DNA from: Terriglobia bacterium
Lineage (GTDB): Bacteria; Acidobacteriota; Terriglobia; JAIQFV01
DNA: 64,000 nt
Assembly (NCBI GenBank): GCA_020073085.1
Contig: JAIQFV010000006.1
Coordinates: forward strand, 1-64,000
Direction: 5' to 3'
In this document: piece by piece, positions 54,882-63,673 of the stretch
How positions within the stretch are numbered: the stretch's first letter is position 1
Layout: each line of letters begins with the position of its first letter
Program-made: the position numbers and the translations under genes
Notes under the pieces: generated by a model
Database searches by the model: none
Told to the model about the DNA's origin: nothing
The model's input: the letters and a program-made list of their open reading frames with translations, nothing else

Positions 54882-56609
54882 ATGAAGATCGGTTTCTCAA
54901 GAAAAACGGAGATGGAAGCCCTGACCGCTGTGATCAAGGAGATTGCGGGAGGGAGTTTAAACGCTTCTCTCGAGGGTCTGAAGGACCCGGAGTTGCAACC
55001 CCTGGTCGCCGCACTGCGACAGATGACGGCAAATTTGAACGAAGAATTGCGGAAGGCCCACGCGCCGGGGGCTGCACTGCGAAGTCTCATCGAGTCGGTT
55101 CCGATTGGCTTGATGAAGTGGTCGATCCGGGGTGAAATCCTCTTCGCCAATCAGGCGGTCCTCCATTTGTGGGGATGCGAGGATCTTGCCGAGTTGAAGT
55201 CCGCCTGCCACATCCAGGCGCTCTTCAGTCATCCCGCTCAACTCAAACGATTGATGCAAGACGCCGCAGAGAACGGTCCGGTCTCAGACTTTGAATTGAC
55301 CATTCGACGCCGGGATGGGGAGGAACGGCTCCTCAGCAGCACCGTGGCGGTTGTTAGAGACGAGGAGGATGAGGTCACGGGATTTGTGGGCGCCTTCCGG
55401 GATGTCAGTGGCCAGCGCGAAATGGAAGTCCAACTCATCCAGATTGAAAAGCTCGAGACGATCAGCAGTTTCGCCACCGGGCTGGCACACGATCTCAACA
55501 ACATCCTGTGTGGAATTCTTCCCAACGCGGAAATGCTCCGCCTTTACCTGACCCAGAATCCCTCCGATTCAAGTGAGCAGGAGAAGGGACTTCGCCTGCT
55601 CGACTCGATTGATCGGTCGGCCCAATGCGGTGTCACACTCGCCCGACAATTGATGTCTTTTTCTCGCAACACGCCAGCCCACATGACCGTCGTCAATCTC
55701 AACAGGACCATTGTGGACTGCCTGGACTCGTTGCGACAATCCCTGGGATCCGGGATTCGAGTCGAAACCGACCTCGCCCCCGGCCTTTGGAATATCGAGG
55801 CGGACCACAATCAACTGGAAGAGATCCTGATTCACCTCGGCAAGAACGCGCAGCAGGCGATGAAGGGAGTGGGTGTGCTTCGCTTGACGACTCAGAACAT
55901 TTCCCTGGAAGCTTCGTCCAGCATTCATTACCGCGGGTTCAAACCGGGCGAATACGTGCAACTGGCGGTGAGCGACCTGGGTCGAGGGATCGCACCCGAC
56001 AATTTTCATCGGATTTTTGATCCTTTTTTTGACGGAGGCGGGATGAACCAGGAGATGGGACTCGCCTTGAGTATGGTGTTTGGCCTGGTAAAAGATCACC
56101 ACGGCCACATTGATGTCGAAAGTCAACTCAACGTCGGGACCACCTTCAAGATCCATTTTCCCCGGACCCAGAAGGAACTCGTCTTGGAAGCGGTTCCGGA
56201 AACGATGCCCGCCCACCGCCCGGAACGTATCATGGTTGTGGACGATGAGACCCTGGTGCGCGAAGCGACCGTGGAACTTCTTTCTGAACTTGGCTATGAA
56301 GTGGTCGCTGTCCCGGATGGAGATGAAGCCCTCAATCGCATTACCCAGCAGGAGAACTTTGATCTTGTTTTGCTCGATATCCAAATGCCCCGGCTCAACG
56401 GGCATGAAACCCTGACCCGGTTGCGCGAAGTCAAACCCCAGCTGAAAGTCCTGCTCACCAGTGGTCACTCGCCCTCCGAAAATGTGCAGGATCTACTCCA
56501 ACGTTACCAGTGCGGTTTTCTTCAAAAGCCCTATCGCCTCGCTGATATCTCAAGGATGGTTCGAAGCTCCCTGGATGGAACCTTTCTCGCCGTCGAGACC
56601 ACATCATAA
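54882..56609 (+). CDS. Hybrid sensor histidine kinase with C-terminal receiver
   Basis: This 575-residue cytoplasmic kinase has no membrane span. The N-terminal segment (about 1-60) is helical. A PAS domain lies at about 60-185 with LIESVPIGLMKWSIRGEILF. The dimerisation helix has phospho-acceptor H203 in TGLAHDLNNIL, followed by a HATPase domain: N box HLGKNAQQAM, G1 DLGRGIAPDNFHRIFDPFF and G2 MGLALSMVFGLV. A receiver domain occupies about 455-575 with VVDDETLVREA, D499 (LLDIQMPRL) and LLTSGHSPSENV. The receiver accepts or drains phosphate from its own kinase. No output domain is fused. ATG 54882 is used; GTG 54861 is an alternative. Confidence 0.9.
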   Translation: MKIGFSRKTEMEALTAVIKEIAGGSLNASLEGLKDPELQPLVAALRQMTANLNEELRKAHAPGAALRSLIESVPIGLMKWSIRGEILFANQAVLHLWGCEDLAELKSACHIQALFSHPAQLKRLMQDAAENGPVSDFELTIRRRDGEERLLSSTVAVVRDEEDEVTGFVGAFRDVSGQREMEVQLIQIEKLETISSFATGLAHDLNNILCGILPNAEMLRLYLTQNPSDSSEQEKGLRLLDSIDRSAQCGVTLARQLMSFSRNTPAHMTVVNLNRTIVDCLDSLRQSLGSGIRVETDLAPGLWNIEADHNQLEEILIHLGKNAQQAMKGVGVLRLTTQNISLEASSSIHYRGFKPGEYVQLAVSDLGRGIAPDNFHRIFDPFFDGGGMNQEMGLALSMVFGLVKDHHGHIDVESQLNVGTTFKIHFPRTQKELVLEAVPETMPAHRPERIMVVDDETLVREATVELLSELGYEVVAVPDGDEALNRITQQENFDLVLLDIQMPRLNGHETLTRLREVKPQLKVLLTSGHSPSENVQDLLQRYQCGFLQKPYRLADISRMVRSSLDGTFLAVETTS

Positions 56610-57008
56610 AACCGGCTGATGGTTCCATGCGGGAAGATGATTCCTGGCACTCCTTTGCCCCGATAATAAACCCCTCCATTCAGACGCCCGATGGGCCGGG
56701 CTCAAACACACCCCGAAGACTCCCCTGGAGTCCCCTCACAGAACCAATTGACCCTTTCAGCGTCGTCATGGTCCTGCCGAGCCCCTTGGATTCGGGTGGG
56801 CCCCCTTGGACTGAATGTCCAATCCGGGTCCAAAAACTGAGAATTTTTCAATCTTGAAAGTCTCATTTGATGGACTGGAATGCATTACCGCACAATGAGG
56901 CATTTTTTGGAAGCAACTCTGCTCTTCTTCACCCTGTCGATCTAGACGGATAACAAATGAAGGATTGACGATATTGTGTAATAAATTGATTCAAATGAGG
57001 TTAATAAA
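56610..57008. other. Intergenic region with no gene recognised
   Basis: The 399 bases between the kinase and the sigma factor gene contain no protein-like frame. The part from about 56850 to 57008 is AT-rich and should hold the promoter of the sigma factor gene, but no clear hexamer pair was identified. Confidence 0.35.
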
Positions 57009-57863
57009 ATGGTAGCGAATCGCAGAGAATTGCAGACGTCAAGAAATGAACACCACAGTGTCAGGAATATGACGTTCCGTCAAAATCGTATTGGTTCATC
57101 CATGCCCAGGATGCCGCAAATTCTCAGGTCGCGGAAGCAGAGGGAACAGCTTGTTCTTACACACCTTCCCCTCATCCGGTTTATTGCTCACCGCATCGCC
57201 ATGCGATTGCCGAAATGGATTGATTCGAATGATTTAATCAATACCGGAGTTCTCGGTCTCCTCGATGCCGCCTCAAAATATGATGTGGCTCACAATGTTC
57301 AATTCAAGACTTATGCCGAGTTGAGGATCCGGGGAGCGATTTTGGACAGCCTTCGTCGACTCGACTGGGCCCCACGCTCTCTTCGTCAGAAAGAGCGGTT
57401 ACTTGAACGCACCACGGGGGAACTATCGAAGAAGTTGGGTCGCGCGGCGGAGGATCGGGAAATCGCCCATGCATTGGGTTTGAAACTGGATGGATATCAG
57501 CGAATGTTAGATGAGGTAAAAGGTTTGAACTTTGGCAGTTTTCAGCCGGTTGTCACGAACGACAAGGACGGGGGTGAAGCGAAGGACCTCATCGAGTTCC
57601 TCCCGGCCTCTGAAAACTCTGACCCTCACCTGATTTGCGAGAGGTCCGAATGGCGACGCCTTCTCGGCGGGCTCATTAACAGCTTGCCCCGCAAAGAGCG
57701 CTTAGTCGTCGCCCTCTATTATTACGAAGAGCTTTCCATGAAGGAGATTGGAACCGTCCTGCACGTCAACGAATCACGCGTTTCGCAATTGCGGCAAAAA
57801 GCGATGTTCCTGCTTCGCAGACGGCTCAAGAACTCAGTTCCGGAAATGCGCCAGACTCAATAG
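57009..57863 (+). CDS. FliA/WhiG-type RNA polymerase sigma factor
   Basis: This 284-residue sigma-70 family protein of the FliA type (no region 1) has region 2 with THLPLIRFIAHRIAMRLPKW, SNDLINTGVLGLLDAASKYD and YAELRIRGAILDSLRRLDWA. Region 3 has LGRAAEDREIAHALGLKLDG, and region 4 has LPRKERLVVALYYYEELSMKEIG followed by NESRVSQLRQKAM. FliA usually reads flagellar and chemotaxis promoters, but none of those genes is in this window, so the target set is open. The first 15-20 residues look unstructured. A start further in, at MTFRQNRIG (57069), is possible. A GC-rich stem-loop follows the gene. Confidence 0.88.
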   Translation: MVANRRELQTSRNEHHSVRNMTFRQNRIGSSMPRMPQILRSRKQREQLVLTHLPLIRFIAHRIAMRLPKWIDSNDLINTGVLGLLDAASKYDVAHNVQFKTYAELRIRGAILDSLRRLDWAPRSLRQKERLLERTTGELSKKLGRAAEDREIAHALGLKLDGYQRMLDEVKGLNFGSFQPVVTNDKDGGEAKDLIEFLPASENSDPHLICERSEWRRLLGGLINSLPRKERLVVALYYYEELSMKEIGTVLHVNESRVSQLRQKAMFLLRRRLKNSVPEMRQTQ

Positions 57864-58397
57864 ATCTTCAGATCTTCGATTCTTTAGCGTCTCCTCGAAC
57901 TCAATTCCTACTCCCATCCCGCTCCGGGTCCCAGCGGGATGACCCACCTCAGACGCGGTTTCCTTAGGAAGTCTACGGGTCTCTCCAGCGCTCCAGATCG
58001 GGTCCCGAACTTGAAGCTTCACAGAAGACACCACCCTTGACCGGGGGTCGAGAACCTCCAGCGGGTGGTTCGATCGGGGTCAGTCGGCAGGCTCTACGTT
58101 CTATTCGGCCTCCCGGTTTGGACCCTCCCGACCGGTCTCCATAGCCCCCCAATGCACCAACTGACAATGTCTCCATGGGGAGGGGGTTGATTTCAAGAAC
58201 CAGAGTCCTTATTCATTTTGTTGAGGTTTTGAGCAGGGGTCTAGGTTTGCTCTCCCGCTCCCACAGACCCTTTGGGTCAGGTTCTTCCTTCGCACAAGAC
58301 CCCGATTCCGCCTTACGGGCAAGCCTTTCCGTCAGATAGAAATGGCGGGAAACCGGATGCGGGATTCTTGTTAAACTCTCATTAAATCAAATAGATG
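57864..58397. other. Intergenic region after the sigma factor gene
   Basis: A hairpin with arms CATCCCGCT (57915-57923) and AGCGGGATG (57933-57941) lies 52 bases after the stop codon and may stop transcription. The remaining roughly 450 bases hold only short GC-rich stretches and no recognised gene. Confidence 0.4.
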
Positions 58398-58427
58398 TTG
58401 ACTTCCCCTCAGTCCCTTAAGTATAGT
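58398..58427 (+). promoter_or_regulatory. Candidate sigma-70-type promoter of ispH
   Basis: TTGACT (58398-58403) and TATAGT (58422-58427) lie 18 bases apart, 38 bases before the start codon of ispH. It is a reasonable housekeeping promoter, and the short leader contains the ribosome-binding site GAAGGAGAACTC. Confidence 0.55.
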
Positions 58428-58465
58428 TTGCTGCTGTATCGTGTGAAGGAGAACTCGCCATCCCT

Positions 58466-59329
58466 GTGAAGATCCTGATTGCTGCGGAAGCCGGTTTTTG
58501 TTTTGGCGTCAAGCGCGCCATGAAGATGACGGAGCGCGTGGTGGCGCAAGGTTGCGGCGAAGGGTCGAAAGTGTACACTTTTGGCCCCCTGATTCACAAT
58601 CCCCAGGTCATTGACCGTCTGAAGATCAAAGGGGTTGCCGTCGCCAATGAGGTGAATGAGATTGAGAGCGGGACGGTCATTGTGCGAACCCATGGGCTTG
58701 CCCCCCAGCGCATGGAGGAGTTGAGGCAACGCGTGGATAAGCTCATTGATGCGACTTGCCCTTACGTGACCAAGTCCCAAAGTTACGCCTCGCAACTGAG
58801 CAAAGACGGATACCATGTTCTGATTGTGGGCGATCAGAACCACCCCGAGATCAAAGGGGTGATCGGTTTTGTGAACGACAATTACACCGTCATCAAGACG
58901 GTGGAGGAGGCCGACGAGCTGAAGTTTCATCCGAAATTGGGGGTGATCGCGCAGACCACGTTCAATGTGGGGAAGTTTAATGCCATTCTCTCCAAGCTCT
59001 CAGACAAGGCCAATGAGGTTCGGATTTTCAACACGATTTGCGATGACACGTTCGTCCGGCAGCGCTCTGCCGCCGATCTGGCGCGCCAGGCGGATGTGAT
59101 GATAATTGTGGGAGGTCGGAACAGCGCGAACACCAACAAGCTTGTTGAAATCTGCAAGTCGATTCAACCGCGAACGTATCATATTGAAGAGGTAAAGGAA
59201 ATCGAGGAAATCGATTTTCAGGATGTTCAGAGTGTTGGCATCACCACGGGCGCCTCGACACCGGACTGGATTATCGCCGACGTGGTGGAACGTTTGAAAA
59301 ATCTCCCCACACACTCCGCAGTCACTTAG
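58466..59329 (+). CDS. ispH: 4-Hydroxy-3-methylbut-2-enyl diphosphate reductase
   Basis: This 287-residue enzyme carries out the last step of the methylerythritol-phosphate isoprenoid pathway. The three Cys ligands of its Fe-S cluster are C12 (AGFCFGVKRA), C98 (DATCPYVTKSQ) and C192 (NTICDDTFVRQ). Substrate-binding motifs are RTHGLAPQRMEEL and VGGRNSANTNKL. The start is GTG 58466, with GAAGGAGAACTC upstream. The next genes, rpsA, sppA, HU and HIT, run on the same strand. An ispH-rpsA neighbourhood, sometimes as a fusion, is known in other bacteria. Confidence 0.95.
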   Translation: MKILIAAEAGFCFGVKRAMKMTERVVAQGCGEGSKVYTFGPLIHNPQVIDRLKIKGVAVANEVNEIESGTVIVRTHGLAPQRMEELRQRVDKLIDATCPYVTKSQSYASQLSKDGYHVLIVGDQNHPEIKGVIGFVNDNYTVIKTVEEADELKFHPKLGVIAQTTFNVGKFNAILSKLSDKANEVRIFNTICDDTFVRQRSAADLARQADVMIIVGGRNSANTNKLVEICKSIQPRTYHIEEVKEIEEIDFQDVQSVGITTGASTPDWIIADVVERLKNLPTHSAVT

Positions 59330-59609
59330 GTTCTGGGTACCCGCATTGCCATCGCCGACGAGGGGCGCTCGATGATTGGGCGGCGAAGTTGGAGGGGAGG
59401 CGTCCAGTCAAGCTGCGGGAGGATGTTCACTCCCTTTAATGGGGATATGAACCTCGATGGCGTCCGCACTTTTAGCAAGTTTTCCTGCCGAAGCAGGGAC
59501 TCTCGAAGAGATTCAACCCTCATCGCGGCGGGTTTTTGACGAGACCCTTCGCGAGGGGAGTTGGAGAATAGGAACCCGTCGAGAGGGTTCGGTGGGAGGA
59601 ACAGGGGAA

Positions 59610-61406
59610 ATGGACAGCCGGCAGGACGACAAGCCGAAAGGAGGAGCGCAGCCAAAGCAGAACTCTATAGGCGAGAAAAACATGGGCTCAGAGAATAACG
59701 GATCGGTTGCAAGTTACGAACAGTTACTGGAATCCTACAGCGGGTGGAAAGTGGCCGAAGAAGGCGATGTCCTCAAGGGCACCGTGCTCAAGGTGACGCG
59801 GACCGATGTCATTGTGGATGTCGGGTTCAAATCGGAAGGCGTGATCCCGCTGGGAGAATTCATTGATGCCTTCGGTCAGGTGACCGTCAAGCCGGGTGAT
59901 TTGATTGACGTTCTCCTGGAACATGCGGAGGATATGGAAGGGGCCATTCGGCTGTCGCACGAGCGAGCCAAACGCATGCGGGTGTGGGACGACATCGAAA
60001 AGGCCTATACCGAGCAGTCCATTATCAAAGGCATCGTTCTTGAACGGGTGAAGGGTGGATTGTCGGTCGATATTGGCGTCAAGGCCTTTTTGCCGGGCTC
60101 CCAGATCGACATCAAGCCGGTCAAGAATCTGGACTCCTTTCGAGGGCAGGAAATTGCGTGCCGGGTCATCAAGATGAATAAAAAGCGTGGCAATATTGTG
60201 TTGTCGCGCAAGGTGGTGCTGGAGGAAGAGAACCAGAAGCGGCGCGCCTCCGTGCTCGAAAATTTACAGGACGGGGCGGTGGTCAACGGCATTATCAAGA
60301 ACATCACCGACTACGGGGTGTTTGTGGATCTGGGGGGAGTGGACGGATTGCTCCACATCTCGGATATTTCCTGGGGACGTCCCCCGTCTCCCCAGGAGAC
60401 CTTCCATGTCGGACAGGAAATAACGGTCAAAGTGCTGAAGTTCGATCGCGAGAAGGCCCGGGTTTCACTCGGTCTGAAGCAGCTTTTCCCGGATCCCTGG
60501 GTGGAGTTTTCCCAGAACCACCCGGTGGGGGCACGCGTCAAGGGGAAGGTGGTGAACCTCACTGATTACGGGGCCTTCGTCGAGGTGGCCGAGGGAGTGG
60601 AAGGATTGATTCATGTCTCCGAAATGAGTTGGTCCAAGCGGGTCAAGCATCCCTCCAAGATCTTGAACGTGGCGGATGAAGTGGAAGTGGCGGTGCTCGA
60701 CCTCAACATCCCGGAACGCAAACTCTCGTTGGGCTTGAAGCAAACGGAACCCGATCCCTGGATGACGCTGGCCTCCCGCTATGCCGTCGGCACGCAGGTC
60801 GAGGGGCGGGTGCGCAATTTGACCGACTTCGGCGCTTTCATTGAAATCGAAGAAGGGATCGATGGGCTGGTGCATGTGTCCGATCTCTCCTGGACACGCC
60901 GCATCAAGCATCCCTCCGAGGTGCTGAAAAAGGGCGATCTGGTGCGGGCCGTGATTCTCAATATCGATGCCGAGAACCGCCGGTTATCGCTGGGTCTGAA
61001 GCAGCTGCAGAACGAACCCTTCCAGGAGTTCGTCGAGAAACATCAAGTTGGCGACGTGGTCAAAGGAAAGATCACCCGGGTTTCCTCTTTCGGGGCCTTT
61101 GTGGATCTGGGTGGGGGCCTGGAGGGGCTGTGCCACTTTTCTGAGTTTGAAGAGAAGGAAAAGACCCAGGAGAAAGCGGGAACCACCGTGGCGGCCGGGA
61201 AGGAATATGAATTCAAGATCATCAAGTTGAGCCTGGAAGAGCGCAAGATCGGATTGAGCCAGCGCGGGGCCATCGACGACATGGACCGCAAGGCCTTGGA
61301 AACATACCAGGCGCAGACCGAGGAGGCTTCCAGGACCCGCATGGAGGAATTGGTGGGGCAGCTTCAGACGGACAAGAAATCCGATAAGGGATCAAGCGGT
61401 GACTAG
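59610..61406 (+). CDS. rpsA: 30S ribosomal protein S1 (six S1 domains)
   Basis: This 598-residue protein contains six S1 RNA-binding repeats: GDVLKGTVLKVTRTDVIVDV, QSIIKGIVLERVKGGLSVDI, GAVVNGIIKNITDYGVFVDL, GARVKGKVVNLTDYGAFVEV, GTQVEGRVRNLTDFGAFIEI and GDVVKGKITRVSSFGAFVDL. These bind mRNA on the small ribosomal subunit. The repeats from the third on are the closest to each other. ATG 59610 is chosen for GTGGGAGGAACAGGGG before it; ATG 59682 is the main alternative and agrees better with the length of typical N-termini. The stop is three bases before the first ATG of the sppA region. Confidence 0.94.
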   Translation: MDSRQDDKPKGGAQPKQNSIGEKNMGSENNGSVASYEQLLESYSGWKVAEEGDVLKGTVLKVTRTDVIVDVGFKSEGVIPLGEFIDAFGQVTVKPGDLIDVLLEHAEDMEGAIRLSHERAKRMRVWDDIEKAYTEQSIIKGIVLERVKGGLSVDIGVKAFLPGSQIDIKPVKNLDSFRGQEIACRVIKMNKKRGNIVLSRKVVLEEENQKRRASVLENLQDGAVVNGIIKNITDYGVFVDLGGVDGLLHISDISWGRPPSPQETFHVGQEITVKVLKFDREKARVSLGLKQLFPDPWVEFSQNHPVGARVKGKVVNLTDYGAFVEVAEGVEGLIHVSEMSWSKRVKHPSKILNVADEVEVAVLDLNIPERKLSLGLKQTEPDPWMTLASRYAVGTQVEGRVRNLTDFGAFIEIEEGIDGLVHVSDLSWTRRIKHPSEVLKKGDLVRAVILNIDAENRRLSLGLKQLQNEPFQEFVEKHQVGDVVKGKITRVSSFGAFVDLGGGLEGLCHFSEFEEKEKTQEKAGTTVAAGKEYEFKIIKLSLEERKIGLSQRGAIDDMDRKALETYQAQTEEASRTRMEELVGQLQTDKKSDKGSSGD

Positions 61407-61428
61407 ATCATGAGCGACCAACATTCCA

Positions 61429-62271
61429 ATGTTGTTCTGTGGATTCTCGTTGGCTGCGACCGACGAGAGCTCCGATTTTTCCTTTGCTGAAAACAAGGTG
61501 GCGATTGTCGAGCTCAACGGCGCGATCTTCGATTCCCAGCCCGTGGTCGATCAGCTGGAGCGGTACGGAAAGGACTCCGGCGTCCGGGCCATCGTGCTGC
61601 GCATCAACAGTCCCGGGGGTGGCGCCGCGGCGTCGCAGGAGATCTATCAGGCCATCAATCGTGTCCGGATGAAGAAAAAGAAGATTGTGGTGGCTTCGAT
61701 CGCCTCGATCGGCGCCTCGGGCGCTTACTACGCAGCCTGTGCCACCGACAAGGTGGTGGCCAACGCGGGCGCCCTCACCGGCTCCATCGGCGTCATCGCT
61801 CAGTGGTATAGCTACGAAGACCTTTTGAAATGGGCCAAAATGAAAGATGTGGTCGTCAAGAGCGGGGAGTTTAAAGATACCGGCGATCCCGCCCGCGACC
61901 TGACGCCCGCTGAACGAGCCTACCTGCAGCATCTCATCGACGATACCTATGGCCAGTTTGTGGAAGCCGTGGCAAAGGGCAGGAAGATGAGCGAGGAGGC
62001 TGTCAAGGGGCTGGCCGACGGGCGCGTCTTCACGGGGCGTGAGGCCAAAGAAAACAAGCTGATCGACGAGGTAGGCGATTTGCAGGATGCCATCGACGCC
62101 GCCGCTCAGTTGGCCAAGATCAAAGGGGAGCCGAAGATTATCCGGGCGACCAAACCGAAACAGTCGCTGTACGATGTTTTGTTCGGGGACGCCTCTTCGC
62201 TGGTCCCCGGGCCGCTTCAGCATCTGTCTAAAGAAGCACCTCTGCAGTACCTGTGGCGCCCCGGATCCTAA
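61429..62271 (+). CDS. sppA: Signal peptide peptidase SppA (S49), N-terminus damaged
   Basis: This 280-residue S49 serine protease of the short SppA type should cleave leftover signal peptides in the membrane or periplasm. Family motifs are ENKVAIVELNGAIFDSQPV, VLRINSPGGGAAASQEIYQ and IASIGASGAYYAACATDKV. The likely nucleophile is S97 of SGAYY. The likely general base is K144 (VVKSGEFKDTGD). The N-terminal anchor expected for this family is missing. A second frame starting at ATG 61410 reads MSDQHSNVVLWILVG, which looks like the true start, but it runs out of frame within 15 codons. I infer a deletion or frameshift near 61450. Whether the product from 61429 is exported is doubtful. Confidence 0.85.
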   Translation: MLFCGFSLAATDESSDFSFAENKVAIVELNGAIFDSQPVVDQLERYGKDSGVRAIVLRINSPGGGAAASQEIYQAINRVRMKKKKIVVASIASIGASGAYYAACATDKVVANAGALTGSIGVIAQWYSYEDLLKWAKMKDVVVKSGEFKDTGDPARDLTPAERAYLQHLIDDTYGQFVEAVAKGRKMSEEAVKGLADGRVFTGREAKENKLIDEVGDLQDAIDAAAQLAKIKGEPKIIRATKPKQSLYDVLFGDASSLVPGPLQHLSKEAPLQYLWRPGS

Positions 62272-62446
62272 AGGTCGCATGCCCGGGGCCGTCGGACCTG
62301 CGGGTCCGCACCGCGGGGATAACCATTTAGCCCCCGGTCGCGGGGCCGGGGCCGTGCTCGTTAACGTGCTGGCATGACAGCGCGGGGGAGGTTTATTCAA
62401 AATGAATCCGGAATCATCTCCAACAGGAAACCGCCAGGGAGGAACA

Positions 62447-62773
62447 ATGACGAAAGCGGATTTGGTGGAAGAAGTTTCCCGTATCACCGAGGTGAAAAGG
62501 AAAGAATCAGAGGTCATTGTCGAGACCATTTTTGACTCCATCATGGGAGCGTTGCGCAGCAAAGACAAAGTCGAGATTCGAGGCTTTGGAAGTTTTCGGA
62601 CCCGCCAGCGGCGCGGCCGCACGGGACGCAATCCGAAGACCGGTGAAAAAGTGGAAGTGCCGCCCAAGACCATTCCGTTTTTCAAGCCCAGCAAGGACTT
62701 GAAGGATCTGGTAAATCAGGAGACGTCCGAGGCAACCCGGGCCGCCACGCCTGCGGGAGATGTGGCGCTTTAA
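62447..62773 (+). CDS. HU/IHF-family DNA-binding protein
   Basis: This 108-residue bacterial histone-like protein reads MTKADLVEEVSRITEVKRKE, then VEIRGFGSFRTRQRRGRTGR and NPKTGEKVEVPPKTIPFFKP. The RGFGSF and RNPKTGE motifs are the DNA-bending arm. It resembles IHF alpha or HU; the sequence does not decide which. The C-terminal 18 residues (TSEATRAATPAGDVAL) are extra. GGGAGGAACA lies right before ATG 62447. It follows sppA by 175 bases and precedes a HIT-family gene, all on one strand. Confidence 0.93.
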   Translation: MTKADLVEEVSRITEVKRKESEVIVETIFDSIMGALRSKDKVEIRGFGSFRTRQRRGRTGRNPKTGEKVEVPPKTIPFFKPSKDLKDLVNQETSEATRAATPAGDVAL

Positions 62774-62799
62774 TCCGGCCCCAAGGTGACCCCACCCGA

Positions 62800-63315
62800 A
62801 TGGATCATCTCTACACTCCCTGGCGCTACCAATTCATTCGTGCAATTAAAGCCGGCGCCGAATGCATATTTTGCCTCGCGGCATCGACCGGCGAGGGGAC
62901 CCGTGGGGAGCAACAAGCCAGGGACCGGCAACGGCTGGTGCTTTATCGAGGCAGCCAGTCTTTCATCATCCTCAATCGCTATCCCTACACCAACGGTCAC
63001 TTGATGATCGCCCCATTCGCTCATCTCGCGGACCTGGCGTCCTGCCCCGTGCCTTTGCTCGCCGAACTCATGGAATTGGCCCAGCGAGCGGAGATCGCGC
63101 TCCGCGACACTTACCACCCGGATGGGTTCAATATCGGCCTCAATCTTGGGAAAAGCGCGGGGGCGGGGGTGGAAGGACATCTGCACCTGCATGTGGTCCC
63201 CCGCTGGGTGGGGGATGCCAATTTCGTGTCTGTCATTGGAGAGACGCGCTTGCTCCCGGAAGAGCTCGAAACCACTTATGACAAGTTGTTCCCGCTCCTT
63301 GCCCGGCCAACCTGA
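62800..63315 (+). CDS. HIT-family nucleotide hydrolase or transferase
   Basis: This 171-residue histidine-triad protein has the catalytic motif H127-L-H129-L-H131-V-V-P-R-W, an N-terminal zinc-like pair CIFC and the segment YPYTNGHLMIAP. The sequence pattern is that of the Ap4A phosphorylase-like/HIT domain group, which cleaves or transfers nucleotidyl groups. The start is ATG 62800, 26 bases past the HU stop, so the two are probably one transcript. The substrate is unknown. Confidence 0.9.
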   Translation: MDHLYTPWRYQFIRAIKAGAECIFCLAASTGEGTRGEQQARDRQRLVLYRGSQSFIILNRYPYTNGHLMIAPFAHLADLASCPVPLLAELMELAQRAEIALRDTYHPDGFNIGLNLGKSAGAGVEGHLHLHVVPRWVGDANFVSVIGETRLLPEELETTYDKLFPLLARPT

Positions 63316-63346
63316 CCTGCCTGCGTCTCATCGCACTCCGCCGTTC

Positions 63347-63565
63347 TCAGTCCAGCGCCACCCCAATGAATTGCTCCAGATAATGGAACGCCGTTTCCGC
63401 CGCGGCCCCATTCAACGCCTGGGTTTGACCATCGGCCAGCCGCAGGACGAGGTTGGCGTCCCTCGCTTCGATCTTCGGGCGATACTCCACCCGGACCACG
63501 TTCGCCAGATTGATGAGAACCGAATCGGAGGGTCGGTTTACTCGAATGAAAGGTTTCTGCTGCAT
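63347..63565 (-). CDS. Small protein of unknown function
   Basis: This 72-residue protein begins MQQKPFIRVNRPSDSVLINL. It has alternating hydrophobic residues (beta strands: VLINLANVVRVEYRP, LVLRLADGQTQAL) and a short C-terminal helix. Small proteins with this type of fold occur in many bacteria, but I cannot name the family. It lies on the strand opposite to HIT, with the stops 31 bases apart. GAAGGGGAACAACGCAT precedes the start. Confidence 0.6.
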   Translation of the reverse strand: MQQKPFIRVNRPSDSVLINLANVVRVEYRPKIEARDANLVLRLADGQTQALNGAAAETAFHYLEQFIGVALD

Positions 63566-63673
63566 ATGCGTTGTTCCCCTTCGCTGTAATCTGTTTTGTT
63601 CTCGCCTCGAACCATTGATTCTCCATCGCGATGATGTCGCCGATTCGTCACAAAAACTTGAAGACAGCTGCAT

